Assembly (NCBI RefSeq): GCF_001976065.1
Contig: NZ_MNAH01000010.1
Span: forward strand, 124,001 to 188,000
DNA from: Pseudomonas putida
GTDB taxonomy: Bacteria > Pseudomonadota > Gammaproteobacteria > Pseudomonadales > Pseudomonadaceae
Direction: 5' to 3'
Length of the DNA stretch: 64,000 bases
Positions 28,174 through 36,556 of this stretch are shown here, piece after piece; position 1 is the stretch's first letter; every line of letters begins with the position of its first letter. Both the position numbers and the translations under genes were made by a program. A model generated the notes under the pieces. That model searched no databases. It was given only the letters and a program-made list of their open reading frames with translations, and was not told the origin of the DNA.

Positions 28174-29088
28174 CTACAGCTCAATACTCATGCCGTCATA
28201 AGCCACTTCGATCCCCCGCCGCTCCAGCAAGGCCCGCTCGGCCGAGTCTTCATCGAGGATCGGATTGGTGTTGTTGATGTGGATCAGCACCTTGCGCTGG
28301 CGGGGAAAAGCTTCCAGCACTTCCAGCATGCCGCCGGGCCCGCTTTGCGCCAGGTGGCCCATCTCGCTGCCCAGGCTCTGTCCGACTTCGCACAGACGCA
28401 TCTCGTCGTCGCGCCACAAGGTGCCGTCCAGCAACAGGCAATCGGCGCGCGCCATCCAGGCCAGCACCTCATCGTCGATCTGCCCAAGGCCCGGTGCGTA
28501 GAACAGCGAGGCGCCGCTGTGCTGGTCTTCGACGAACAAACCAATGGTGTCGCCCGGTTGCGGGTTGCCGCGATGGGGTGAATACGGCGGCGCGTTACTG
28601 ACCAATGGAATCGCCCGCAACTGCAACTGCGGGCAAGCCGCGATCTGGAAGGGCTCGCGGTCCAGTTCGATCGGTTGCCACTGCAGGCCGCCGTTCCAGT
28701 GACCGAGCATGGTGAACAAGGGGAAGCCGCTGCTGAGGTCCTGGTGAACCCGCTCGGTGCACCACACCTCATGCGGGCAGCCTTCGCGCAGGCTCAGCAG
28801 CCCGGTGCAGTGATCGATCTGGCTGTCCAGCAGCACCACGCCGGCGATGGCGCTGTCACGCAAGCGTCGCGCCGGTTGCAGCGGCGCAAAACTCTCGAGT
28901 TGCGCGCGAATGTCCGGTGAAGCATTGCACAGCACCCAGTCCACACCGTTGTCGCTCAGGGCGATCGACGACTGTGTGCGACGCTGCGCCCGCACACTGC
29001 CATTGCGCACACCGGCACACTGGCGGCAGTTGCAGTTCCACTGCGGAAAACCACCGCCGGCGGCGGAACCGAGAACGCGGATGTGCAT
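28174..29088 (-). CDS. pqqB: PQQ biosynthesis protein PqqB
   Basis: 304-residue metallo-beta-lactamase-fold protein, an iron hydroxylase acting on the PQQ precursor. The start region MHIRVLGSAAGGGFPQWNC is diagnostic, with the zinc-type Cys motif NCNCRQC, DSQIDHCTGL and HINNTNPIL. I take the ATG at 29088 behind GGAG with 8-nt spacing rather than the TTG two codons upstream. Confidence 0.97.
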   Translation of the reverse strand: MHIRVLGSAAGGGFPQWNCNCRQCAGVRNGSVRAQRRTQSSIALSDNGVDWVLCNASPDIRAQLESFAPLQPARRLRDSAIAGVVLLDSQIDHCTGLLSLREGCPHEVWCTERVHQDLSSGFPLFTMLGHWNGGLQWQPIELDREPFQIAACPQLQLRAIPLVSNAPPYSPHRGNPQPGDTIGLFVEDQHSGASLFYAPGLGQIDDEVLAWMARADCLLLDGTLWRDDEMRLCEVGQSLGSEMGHLAQSGPGGMLEVLEAFPRQRKVLIHINNTNPILDEDSAERALLERRGIEVAYDGMSIEL

Positions 29089-29110
29089 GGGCAATGCTCC
29101 AGAAGGCAGG

Positions 29111-29136
29111 CCCGGCCAACGCCACGGCTGGCCGGG
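29111..29136. promoter_or_regulatory. Stem-loop between pqqA and pqqB
   Basis: Perfect 8-bp stem CCCGGCCA / TGGCCGGG with a 10-nt loop and no U-tract. A structure here could stabilise the short pqqA message or attenuate read-through so that more PqqA peptide than enzyme is made. Confidence 0.65.
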
Positions 29137-29143
29137 TGATCAA

Positions 29144-29215
29144 TCAACGGTTGGCGAAATACATCGTCACTTCGAAGCCAATGCGCAGATCGGTAAACGC
29201 GGGTTTAGTCCACAT
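29144..29215 (-). CDS. pqqA: PQQ precursor peptide PqqA
   Basis: 23-residue peptide MWTKPAFTDLRIGFE... ending VTMYFANR. It supplies the Glu and Tyr (FEVTMY, E-x3-Y spacing) that become PQQ. Too short for routine gene calling but unmistakable by sequence and position ahead of pqqB. First gene of pqqABCDE. Confidence 0.97.
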   Translation of the reverse strand: MWTKPAFTDLRIGFEVTMYFANR

Positions 29216-29311
29216 GGGTCATTCCTCTTCTTGTGCCGGGCGATTCCGGTAGAGCCATTAATGCACGGTGGGCCGGGGGGTCGAATGCTACTTTCGAAGG
29301 AGGTTTGGGGG

Positions 29312-29321
29312 TGATTTGGTA
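29312..29321. promoter_or_regulatory. ped-box-like site upstream of pqqA
   Basis: TGATTTGGTA, 97 bp upstream of pqqA. Right half TTGGTA matches the repeated site described under 41418; the left half is weak. Confidence 0.4.
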
Positions 29322-29350
29322 GGGGGGTGTCAGGGGATACACAAAACCAA

Positions 29351-29443
29351 TGTGGGAGCGAGCCTGCTCGCGATGGCGGCATAACATTCAACATGGATGC
29401 TGGATGTAATGGCCTCATCGCGAGCAGGCTCGCTCCCACAGGG
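29351..29443. repeat. REP inverted pair
   Basis: TGTGGGAGCGAGCCTGCTCG and its complement CGAGCAGGCTCGCTCCCACA about 45 bp apart, between the 3' end of exaC and the pqqA promoter region. Confidence 0.9.
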
Positions 29444-29464
29444 TACTGCGGTGATCCTAGGGGA

Positions 29465-30985
29465 TCAGAAGAAACCCAGCGGATTGATGTCGTAGCTCAC
29501 CAGCAGGTTCTTGGTCTGCTGGTAATGGTCGAGCATCATCTTGTGGTTCTCCCGGCCGACGCCGGACTTCTTGTAGCCGCCGAACGCCGCATGCGCCGGG
29601 TACAGGTGGTAGCAGTTGGTCCACACGCGCCCGGCCTTGATCGCCCGGCCCATGCGGTAGGCGCGGTTGATGTCGCGGGTCCACAGGCCGGCACCGAGGC
29701 CGAACTCGCTGTCGTTGGCGATGGCCAGTGCCTCGGCTTCGTCCTTGAAGGTGGTGATACCCACCACCGGGCCGAAGATTTCTTCCTGGAACACACGCAT
29801 TTTGTTGTGGCCCTTGAGCAGGGTCGGCTGGATGTAATAGCCGCTGGACAGGTCGCCTTCCAGACGCTCGGCCGCGCCGCCGGTGAGCAGTTCGGCGCCC
29901 TCCTCCTGGGCAATGGCCAGGTACGAGAGGATCTTGTCGTATTGCTGTTCGGAGGCCTGGGCGCCGACCATGGTCTCGGTGTCCAGCGGGTTGCCGCGCT
30001 TGATCTTGACGATCTTCTTCATCACCTCGGCCATGAACGGTTCGTAGATCGACTCCTGCACCAGGGCTCGGGATGGACAAGTGCACACTTCGCCCTGGTT
30101 GAAGAACGCCAGCACCAGGCCCTCGGCGGCTTTTTCGATGAACGCAGGTTCCGCGTTCATGATGTCTTCGAAGAAAATGTTCGGCGACTTGCCGCCCAGC
30201 TCGACAGTGCTCGGAATGATGTTCTCGGCGGCGCAATGCATGATGTGCGCGCCGACCGGAGTCGAGCCGGTGAAGGCGATCTTGGCGATGCGCTTGCTGG
30301 TGGCCAGGGCTTCGCCGGCTTCGCGACCGAAACCCTGGACGATGTTCAGCACGCCGGCCGGCAGCAGGTCGGCAATCAGTTCAGCGAAGACCATGATCGA
30401 CAGCGGCGTCTGCTCAGCGGGCTTGAGCACGATGCAGTTACCCGCGGCCAGCGCCGGGGCGAGTTTCCAGGCGGCCATCAGCAGCGGGAAGTTCCATGGA
30501 ATGATCTGCCCCACCACCCCCAGGGGTTCGTGGAAGTGATAGGCGGTGGTCAGCTCGTTGATCTCGGCGGCGCCGCCTTCCTGGGCGCGGATGCAGCCGG
30601 CGAAGTAGCGGAAATGGTCAGCGGCCAGGGGCACGTCGGCGTTGAGGGTTTCGCGCACGGCCTTGCCGTTGTCCCAGGTTTCGGTGACGGCCAGGACTTC
30701 GAGATTTTGCTCGATGCGATCAGCGATTTTCAGCAGTACCAGGGAGCGGTCCTGGGCCGAGGTCTTGCCCCAGGCATCGGCGGCGGCATGGGCGGCGTCC
30801 AGGGCCTTGTCGATGTCGGCGGCGCTGGAGCGCGGGAATTCGGCGATCACTTCACCGTTGACCGGCGAGGTGTTGGTGAAGTACTCGCCATTGACCGGCG
30901 CGACGAATTCGCCGCCGATGAAGTTGCCGTAGCGTGGCTTGAACGTCACGACGGCGCCGGGTGTTCCGGGTTGGGCATAGATCAT
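29465..30985 (-). CDS. exaC: NAD-dependent aldehyde dehydrogenase ExaC/PedI
   Basis: 506-residue aldehyde dehydrogenase that oxidises acetaldehyde and related aldehydes made by the PQQ alcohol dehydrogenases. Catalytic motifs: VELGGKSPN (general base Glu), FNQGEVCTCPSR (nucleophile Cys), IIPWNFPLLM and FTGSTPVG for NAD binding. Start ATG behind AGAGGCCC. It sits between pedH and pqqA with its own upstream site at 31092. Confidence 0.95.
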   Translation of the reverse strand: MIYAQPGTPGAVVTFKPRYGNFIGGEFVAPVNGEYFTNTSPVNGEVIAEFPRSSAADIDKALDAAHAAADAWGKTSAQDRSLVLLKIADRIEQNLEVLAVTETWDNGKAVRETLNADVPLAADHFRYFAGCIRAQEGGAAEINELTTAYHFHEPLGVVGQIIPWNFPLLMAAWKLAPALAAGNCIVLKPAEQTPLSIMVFAELIADLLPAGVLNIVQGFGREAGEALATSKRIAKIAFTGSTPVGAHIMHCAAENIIPSTVELGGKSPNIFFEDIMNAEPAFIEKAAEGLVLAFFNQGEVCTCPSRALVQESIYEPFMAEVMKKIVKIKRGNPLDTETMVGAQASEQQYDKILSYLAIAQEEGAELLTGGAAERLEGDLSSGYYIQPTLLKGHNKMRVFQEEIFGPVVGITTFKDEAEALAIANDSEFGLGAGLWTRDINRAYRMGRAIKAGRVWTNCYHLYPAHAAFGGYKKSGVGRENHKMMLDHYQQTKNLLVSYDINPLGFF

Positions 30986-31091
30986 GGTGGGCCTCTGTCT
31001 GGGTCGATGCCTGCCGTGCCGACAGGCGATGAACCGATACTAGAGAGCCCCGCACGCCAGACGAATGCATCGTTGGCAGGAGGGACTCTCG

Positions 31092-31101
31092 TTATTTGGT
31101 A
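31092..31101. promoter_or_regulatory. ped-box-like site upstream of exaC
   Basis: TTATTTGGTA, 107 bp upstream of exaC. Right half conserved, left half degenerate. Confidence 0.4.
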
Positions 31102-31185
31102 GTAGGAGCCGGCTTGCCGGCGAAGGCGTTTTCATTGGCGATGCATGCCTGAAGGGCCTCTTCGCTGGCAAGCCAGCTCCTACAA
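31102..31185. repeat. REP inverted pair
   Basis: GTAGGAGCCGGCTTGCCGGCGAAGG and, inverted, CTTCGCTGGCAAGCCAGCTCCTAC, just downstream of the pedH stop. Confidence 0.85.
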
Positions 31186-31201
31186 GTTCTGATGCCTGCA
31201 G

Positions 31202-32977
31202 TCAGTGCCTGGCGACGAGGTCCTTGGGCAGCTTGAAGGTCCAGAGCATGCCGCCCTGGTTGAAGTCCTTGACCCGCTTGGCCACTTCACCGCCCCACAG
31301 CGGCACGGCGCCGCCCCAGCCGGAGAGCACCGAGACATACTGTTCGCCATCCATCTCCCAGGTTACGGGCGAGCCCAGCACGCCGGAGCCGGTCTGGAAT
31401 TCCCAGACCTTCTCGCCGGTCTTGGCATTGAACGCCTGCAGGAAACCTTCCGGGGTGCCGGTGAACACCAGGTTGCCCTTGGTGGTCAGCACACCGCCCC
31501 ACAGCGGCGCGAAGTTCTTGTGCCGCCAGACTTCCTTGCCGGTTTTCGGATCGATTGCCCGCAGCACGCCGATGTAGTCTTCATTCAACGGCTTGATGGT
31601 GAAACCGGCGCCGAGGAACGCCGCGCCTTTCTTGTAGGCGATGCCTTCGTTCCAGATGTCCATGCCCCATTCGTTGGACGGCACGTAGAACAACCCGGTG
31701 TCGCGGTTGTAGGCCATCGGCATCCAGTTTTTCGCGCCGAGGAATGCCGGCGCTACGAACACCGAGCTGCCTTTGGCTTCGGTGCCCGGCGCGCCAGGAC
31801 GGCTGGCTTCGTTGTAGATCGGTCGACCGGTCTTATCCAGGCCGGTGGCCCAGGTGATCTTGTCCACGAACGGGAAGCCGCGGATGAATTTGCCGTTGGT
31901 GCGATCCAGCACGTAGAAGAAACCATTACGGTCAGCGGTGGCCGCCGCCTTGATTTCCTTGCCGCCCTCGGTGTAGTTGAACGACACCAGCTCGTTGACG
32001 CCGTCATAGTCCCAACCGTCGTGGGGCGTGCTCTGGAAGTGCCACTTGATGGTGCCGTCGTCCGGGTTGAGCGCCAGGCGCGACGACGAATAGAGGTTGT
32101 CGCCAGGGCGCAGGTGCGAGTTCCAGGGCGCCGGGTTGCCGGTGCCGAACAACAGCAGGTTGGTTTCCGGGTCGTAGTAGCCGCCCAGCCATGGCGCGGC
32201 GCCGCCGGTCTTCCACAGGTCGCCCGGCCAGGTCTTGCCCGCCTCGCCGCCGGAGATGCCGTTTTCCACGGCCTTGCCGTCCTTGTAGACGTAACCCATG
32301 TGGCCCTCAACCGTTGGCCGGGTCCACAACAGGTTGCCGTTCTTCGGGTCGTAGGCTTCGATCTTGCCGACCACGCCAAATTCGCCACCGGCCACGCCAG
32401 TGATCAGTTTGCCGTTGATCACCAGCGGTGCGGCGCTGATCGAGTAGCCTTCCTTGTGGTCGGCGACTTTCTTGCTCCAGACCACCTTGCCGGTGTCCTT
32501 GTTCAGCGCCACGAGCTTGGCGTCGAGGGTGCCGAAGATCACCAGGTCGCCGTACAGCGCGACGCCGCGGTTGATCACGTCGCAGCAGGGGCGAATGTCA
32601 TCCGGCAGGCGCGCATCGTACTGCCAGAGCTTCTTGCCGGTGCGCGCATCCACGGCGAACACCCGCGAGTAGGAGCCGGTCATGTACATCACGCCGTCCT
32701 TGACCATCGGCTGCGCCTGCTGGCCGCGCTGCTTTTCGCCGCCGAAGGAGAAGGCCCACGCCGGCCGCAATTCCTTGACGTTGTCGACGTTGAGGATGTC
32801 CAGCGGGCTGTAGCGCTGACCCTGCACGCCCAGGCCATTGGTGACGATCTGCTCGGGGTTCTTGGGGTCCTGGAGAATGTCCTGGTCGGAAACCCCGGCC
32901 AATGCCTGGCCAGACAACAGCATGGCACTGAGCAACAGGCTCAAGACGAAGGGCTGGCGACGTGCGGGTTGAGTCAT
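31202..32977 (-). CDS. pedH: Lanthanide-dependent PQQ alcohol dehydrogenase PedH
   Basis: 591-residue periplasmic quinoprotein with signal peptide (FVLSLLLSAMLLSGQALA). It oxidises alcohols and aldehydes with PQQ. Seen: the adjacent-Cys motif IRPCCDVINRG, beta-propeller Trp motifs, and the catalytic region PHDGWDYDGVNE with Asp323 and an extra Asp two residues later (Asp325). That second Asp marks lanthanide-using enzymes (XoxF, PedH); PedE in this window has Ser there. Start ATG at 32977 behind GAGGA. A ped-box-like site lies 111 bp upstream. Gene order matches the P. putida ped cluster. Confidence 0.93.
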   Translation of the reverse strand: MTQPARRQPFVLSLLLSAMLLSGQALAGVSDQDILQDPKNPEQIVTNGLGVQGQRYSPLDILNVDNVKELRPAWAFSFGGEKQRGQQAQPMVKDGVMYMTGSYSRVFAVDARTGKKLWQYDARLPDDIRPCCDVINRGVALYGDLVIFGTLDAKLVALNKDTGKVVWSKKVADHKEGYSISAAPLVINGKLITGVAGGEFGVVGKIEAYDPKNGNLLWTRPTVEGHMGYVYKDGKAVENGISGGEAGKTWPGDLWKTGGAAPWLGGYYDPETNLLLFGTGNPAPWNSHLRPGDNLYSSSRLALNPDDGTIKWHFQSTPHDGWDYDGVNELVSFNYTEGGKEIKAAATADRNGFFYVLDRTNGKFIRGFPFVDKITWATGLDKTGRPIYNEASRPGAPGTEAKGSSVFVAPAFLGAKNWMPMAYNRDTGLFYVPSNEWGMDIWNEGIAYKKGAAFLGAGFTIKPLNEDYIGVLRAIDPKTGKEVWRHKNFAPLWGGVLTTKGNLVFTGTPEGFLQAFNAKTGEKVWEFQTGSGVLGSPVTWEMDGEQYVSVLSGWGGAVPLWGGEVAKRVKDFNQGGMLWTFKLPKDLVARH

Positions 32978-33087
32978 GACGGCTTCCTCTGCAGTTTTTG
33001 TTATTTCCGGGAAATTTTCCCGGTCTGGTGCAGATTCTTGGGCGCCGCCGCCCTCACAACAATTACCCGCAATGTGGAGTTTTCTAG

Positions 33088-33097
33088 TTCCTTGGTA
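33088..33097. promoter_or_regulatory. ped-box-like site upstream of pedH
   Basis: TTCCTTGGTA, 111 bp upstream of pedH; 9 of 10 positions match TACCTTGGTA. Confidence 0.5.
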
Positions 33098-33120
33098 CAG
33101 GGTCGGATGCCGACCAACAC

Positions 33121-33218
33121 CCCCTGTGGGAGCGGGCTTGCTCGCGAAGAGGCCTTTACATTCAACATATGTATTGCCTGACACACCGCTTTCGCGAGCA
33201 AGCCCGCTCCCACAGGGG
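33121..33218. repeat. REP inverted pair
   Basis: GTGGGAGCGGGCTTGCTCGCG and its exact complement about 50 bp later, between the pedH promoter region and the end of the zinc hydrolase gene. Confidence 0.9.
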
Positions 33219-33229
33219 ATTTGGGTGGG

Positions 33230-34168
33230 TCAGTTGTTTGAGTTGGAGTCCACCCGGGTCATCTGCGCTCGCTCGTAACGCGGGTACAAATGACTGACGC
33301 TGCGGATCAATTCGTAGCGGCTGAGATTGATCCCGGCAAAACGCTCGGGAATGGGACTGCGGATCATCTCGCTCATGTCGCTGCCGTTGGCCGCACCGTC
33401 GCGCATCAATTGATCGAGCCAGCCCAGGTAGTCGCGCATCTGCGCGAAGGGCTGCGGGTCGCTGGCGACCGGGCCGTGGCCGGGCACGATGAGTGTCCAG
33501 GGCAGCGCCTGCAGGGTCGCCATGTCGGCCAGCCACACCGCCAGCCCCGGACTGTTGGGCGTGGTCAGTGCCCGCTGATAAAACACCAGGTCCCCGGCAA
33601 ACAGCACGCCGGTTCGCTGGTCGAGAATAGCCAGATCCGCACCCGTATGCCCACCCAGGCTCAGCAGGCGCAAATCGTGGTTCCCAAAACTTTCCACTCC
33701 GGGGGTCAGCGTCCGGGTCGGCAACACCACTTCGGTGCCTCGCATCCAGTCGCCCACCAGCCGGTACATGTTCTCGGCCATGGCATCGCCCTGCTTTTGC
33801 AGCAGCTCGCTGGTGCCGGCCAGGGCGCCAATCGGCACATCGCTGAACGCCTGGTTGCCCAGCACATGGTCGGGGTGATGATGGGTCAGCAGGACCTGGA
33901 TCACCGGTTTGTCGGTGGTCGCCGCGATGGCCCGGCGCATGGCCTCGCCATAACGCCTGGACGGCCCGGTATCGATCACCACCACGCCGCGCTCGGTAAC
34001 GATGAACGCCGTATTGACGATGTTGCCACCGTTGGCCTTGGCGAAATTATCGGTGCTGCCTTCGAGCAGCCAGGTGTCTTCGGCGATCTGCCTGGGCGTG
34101 AGCAAGTAGTCGAGATCGGCCATGGCTGGCAGGCCCAGGCCGATGAACAACAGCAGCATCCAACGCAT
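33230..34168 (-). CDS. Quinoprotein relay system zinc metallohydrolase (metallo-beta-lactamase fold)
   Basis: 312-residue periplasmic hydrolase with signal peptide (MLLLFIGLGLPAMA). The zinc motif HHHPDH, a GGHTGADL motif, GDLVF and a late VPGHGPV give the full metal-ligand set. The family always travels with quinoprotein dehydrogenases; its substrate is unknown. I take the ATG at 34168, because the open frame further upstream overlaps the preceding gene in another frame. It is followed by pedH and preceded by a SoxYZ-like protein, matching the relay trio seen near pedE in other pseudomonads. Confidence 0.88.
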   Translation of the reverse strand: MRWMLLLFIGLGLPAMADLDYLLTPRQIAEDTWLLEGSTDNFAKANGGNIVNTAFIVTERGVVVIDTGPSRRYGEAMRRAIAATTDKPVIQVLLTHHHPDHVLGNQAFSDVPIGALAGTSELLQKQGDAMAENMYRLVGDWMRGTEVVLPTRTLTPGVESFGNHDLRLLSLGGHTGADLAILDQRTGVLFAGDLVFYQRALTTPNSPGLAVWLADMATLQALPWTLIVPGHGPVASDPQPFAQMRDYLGWLDQLMRDGAANGSDMSEMIRSPIPERFAGINLSRYELIRSVSHLYPRYERAQMTRVDSNSNN

Positions 34169-34184
34169 GACAGGCTCCTTGAAT

Positions 34185-34952
34185 TCAGGGGATCGACGCT
34201 TCGAATTGATTGCCGCTGTTATCGCGCAACAACAGGCGCGTCGACCCTGCCCGTTCGATATCAAAGGCCAGGCTGGGATTTTCGCTGACGGCGGGGAACA
34301 GTTCGAGACGAGCGAGCAACTGATCATGCTGATCGCGCAGCTGCGCATGGTTGAGGAAAAATTCCGGGATACCGCTGACCATGCCGTTGTCCATCGGATG
34401 CGCCACCTGCAAGCGCACGCGGCTGAAGGCATCCCGCGGGTAACGGCCGCCCAGCACTTCGCCGATGTGTTCCTCCCAGCCAGCCTGGGTGCGCACGACA
34501 CTGGGCGCGGTGCAACCGCCACCGGCCGCGTCGATCAGGGTCGAACCGACATGCCACACCCCGTCACGGGTCAGCACCGCCGCACGCAAGGGTGTGGCCT
34601 GTTCGACTCGGATGCGGATCGCCAGCCACGGCAACACGCCGGTCAGCGGCTCGAAATCGACGATTTTCGGCAAGGGGTTGAGTTCCGCCCAGGCGAGGAT
34701 TCTCACCACTTCGCCGTCGAAGGCACGGGCGTCGATTTCCAGGGGCACTTGCCGGGCATCTTCGGCGAACGGCGGCGCCAGCAGCTTGACCCGCTCATCG
34801 AACACGAACGGCGCCGAGCCGAGCATCTGTTTGTGATAGAAAGCCCACATAACCGACGGCACCGGGTCCTTGCCCGGATCGATGTCCACCGCGTGTGTGG
34901 CCGGGCTCAAGATCAACCATGCGGCTAACAGACAACTCCCTCGCCAGATCAT
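34185..34952 (-). CDS. Quinoprotein dehydrogenase-associated SoxYZ-like carrier protein
   Basis: 255-residue periplasmic protein with a signal peptide (CLLAAWLILSPATHA). The N-terminal half resembles SoxY and ends in a GGGCTAP motif whose Cys could carry a covalent adduct, as in SoxY. The C-terminal half is SoxZ-like. It lies 16 bp before the zinc hydrolase, which suggests a carrier-hydrolase pair. The load it carries is not known. ATG at 34952 behind AGGAG. Confidence 0.85.
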   Translation of the reverse strand: MIWRGSCLLAAWLILSPATHAVDIDPGKDPVPSVMWAFYHKQMLGSAPFVFDERVKLLAPPFAEDARQVPLEIDARAFDGEVVRILAWAELNPLPKIVDFEPLTGVLPWLAIRIRVEQATPLRAAVLTRDGVWHVGSTLIDAAGGGCTAPSVVRTQAGWEEHIGEVLGGRYPRDAFSRVRLQVAHPMDNGMVSGIPEFFLNHAQLRDQHDQLLARLELFPAVSENPSLAFDIERAGSTRLLLRDNSGNQFEASIP

Positions 34953-34961
34953 CACTTGCTC

Positions 34962-35837
34962 CTATTGGTACATCTCGGGCACGTCGTAGCGCAGACCGTA
35001 ACGGCCATAGATGGTTTTCACCGAGCCCTCGCGGATCATCCCTTCCAGCGCCTCCTCCACGGCATAGGCCAGTTGCCGATTGCTTTCGTGCACCGCCATG
35101 CCGATTTCCCAAAGCTGCTTGCCCATGTTCGGATAGGCGTTTTGCGCCAGTGCAAGCTGCGGGTCGGCCGCTTCATGCACTTGCCAGTCGATCTCGCCGC
35201 GCATGGCCATGACCGCGTCGACCTCACCGGCCTTCATCGCTGCAAACGCCTGGGGCACGCCCGGGTAGTGGCGGGTCTTGCCGGCGAGCATGCCGTTGAA
35301 TACCGAGGTCAGGTAGAACGACGGCACGCTGTCGACTTCGACGCCGATCGGGTGCTGCTCGAACACCGCGACGCTGGCCACCTTGTCCAGGCGTCGACGG
35401 TCGTAGGCGACCTGCCATTGTTCATTTTGGTAAGGGCCGAACATCACCACATGGCCGTTTTCCATTTCGCCGAATTCGTTGCGTTTCTGCGCGTAATCGC
35501 GGTCGTACGGCACCCGCATCATCAGGTCGGCCAGTTGCTGGTTGTGCAGCGGGCTGGCACGCCAGATGTAATCGCGCAGGTCATCGTCGAGCTTTTCCCC
35601 GGCAGGCGCCCAGATCAGCGTCAGGCGCACGCCCAGCGCCTTGGCCAGCGCCTGGGCGAGTTCGACATCGACCCCCCGGGGCTGACCGGCGTCTTCAAAA
35701 CTGTAGGGAGCAAAGTCCTTGTAGACCGCCACTTTCAGCTCCCCGGCGGCGATCATTTCATCGTAATTGCGAACCTGCGCCTGCACCGACTGGCAGCACA
35801 GCCACACAGCGCTGATCAACACCGCGAGCAGGCGCAT
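34962..35837 (-). CDS. Quinoprotein-associated periplasmic binding protein (SBP family 3 fold)
   Basis: 291 residues with signal peptide (LLAVLISAVWLCCQSVQA) and an extracellular solute-binding fold (ELKVAVYKDFAPYSF, GVDVELAQALAKALG, MRGEIDWQVHEA). No ABC transporter partner is adjacent. This family sits beside PQQ alcohol dehydrogenases, and members may deliver cofactor, metal or substrate. Four bases downstream of pedF and nine before the SoxYZ-like gene, so one operon. Confidence 0.85.
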   Translation of the reverse strand: MRLLAVLISAVWLCCQSVQAQVRNYDEMIAAGELKVAVYKDFAPYSFEDAGQPRGVDVELAQALAKALGVRLTLIWAPAGEKLDDDLRDYIWRASPLHNQQLADLMMRVPYDRDYAQKRNEFGEMENGHVVMFGPYQNEQWQVAYDRRRLDKVASVAVFEQHPIGVEVDSVPSFYLTSVFNGMLAGKTRHYPGVPQAFAAMKAGEVDAVMAMRGEIDWQVHEAADPQLALAQNAYPNMGKQLWEIGMAVHESNRQLAYAVEEALEGMIREGSVKTIYGRYGLRYDVPEMYQ

Positions 35838-35840
35838 GGG

Positions 35841-36302
35841 TCACTCCTCGACGTGGACGCTGTCCAGGTAGCTGCGCACCGCCCACAAGGCTTCCTGGCT
35901 CAGGTAGTCGGCCATCTTCGGCATGTACACGCGGCCGTCACGCACGGCGCCATTGCGTACCCGTTCGACGAACCATTCATCACCCGCTTCGCCGACATCG
36001 AGCATGCGCAGGTCCGGGGCGATACCCCCGGACTTGGCTTCCAGGCCATGACAGGCCGCGCAATTCTGGTTGTAGGCCGATGAACCGATTTCCACCGCCT
36101 TGTCGTGCTCGGGGGTGCTGCGGTAAGGGTTCACGGCGGCCCAGCCATCGCCGTCCACCTGAACGCCGGCGTCCTTGATCGGGGTCAGCCCTTGGGTCTC
36201 GACGGCTTGTGGCACCACATTGCCGTGGGCCCATACGGAACCTGCACTGATAAAGCCGGCCAGCAGTCCGGCTACGAGCAAGGCGTTGCGTTTTGTTGTC
36301 AT
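35841..36302 (-). CDS. pedF: Cytochrome c550 (ExaB/PedF), electron acceptor of the PQQ dehydrogenases
   Basis: 153-residue periplasmic cytochrome with signal peptide (LLVAGLLAGFISAGSVWA). Heme motif CAACH, distal Met in RVYMPKMADYL. It accepts electrons from PedE and PedH. Divergent from pedE across a 254-bp region that carries a ped-box-like site. First gene of the pedF / binding protein / SoxYZ-like / hydrolase operon. Confidence 0.93.
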   Translation of the reverse strand: MTTKRNALLVAGLLAGFISAGSVWAHGNVVPQAVETQGLTPIKDAGVQVDGDGWAAVNPYRSTPEHDKAVEIGSSAYNQNCAACHGLEAKSGGIAPDLRMLDVGEAGDEWFVERVRNGAVRDGRVYMPKMADYLSQEALWAVRSYLDSVHVEE

Positions 36303-36409
36303 TGTTATGCCCTCTGGATTGCACGCAAGACCTCTTGGCAGAGGCTATGGCAACCATCTTAGGAACCCCCGCGCACTGGCCCCATGCTGCTTTGGTGGCC
36401 GCCGTCTAA

Positions 36410-36419
36410 TCCCTTGGTA
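36410..36419. promoter_or_regulatory. ped-box-like site between pedF and pedE
   Basis: TCCCTTGGTA, 108 bp from the pedF start and 138 bp from the pedE start. 9 of 10 positions match TACCTTGGTA. Confidence 0.5.
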
Positions 36420-36556
36420 GTAAGGCCTTCGATGGACTGCCAAATCAGGTGGCCCATGGGAAATTTTCCCGGCAACGGCGGGACATTTTCCGTATCCGGC
36501 CACCCGCCGGGCGCCCCACCCTGTGCAGGCCAAAACCTCCACTGGGAACTGCAACC

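Noticed and set aside
31205..33181. A 658-codon plus-strand frame
   Set aside because: Antisense shadow of pedH.
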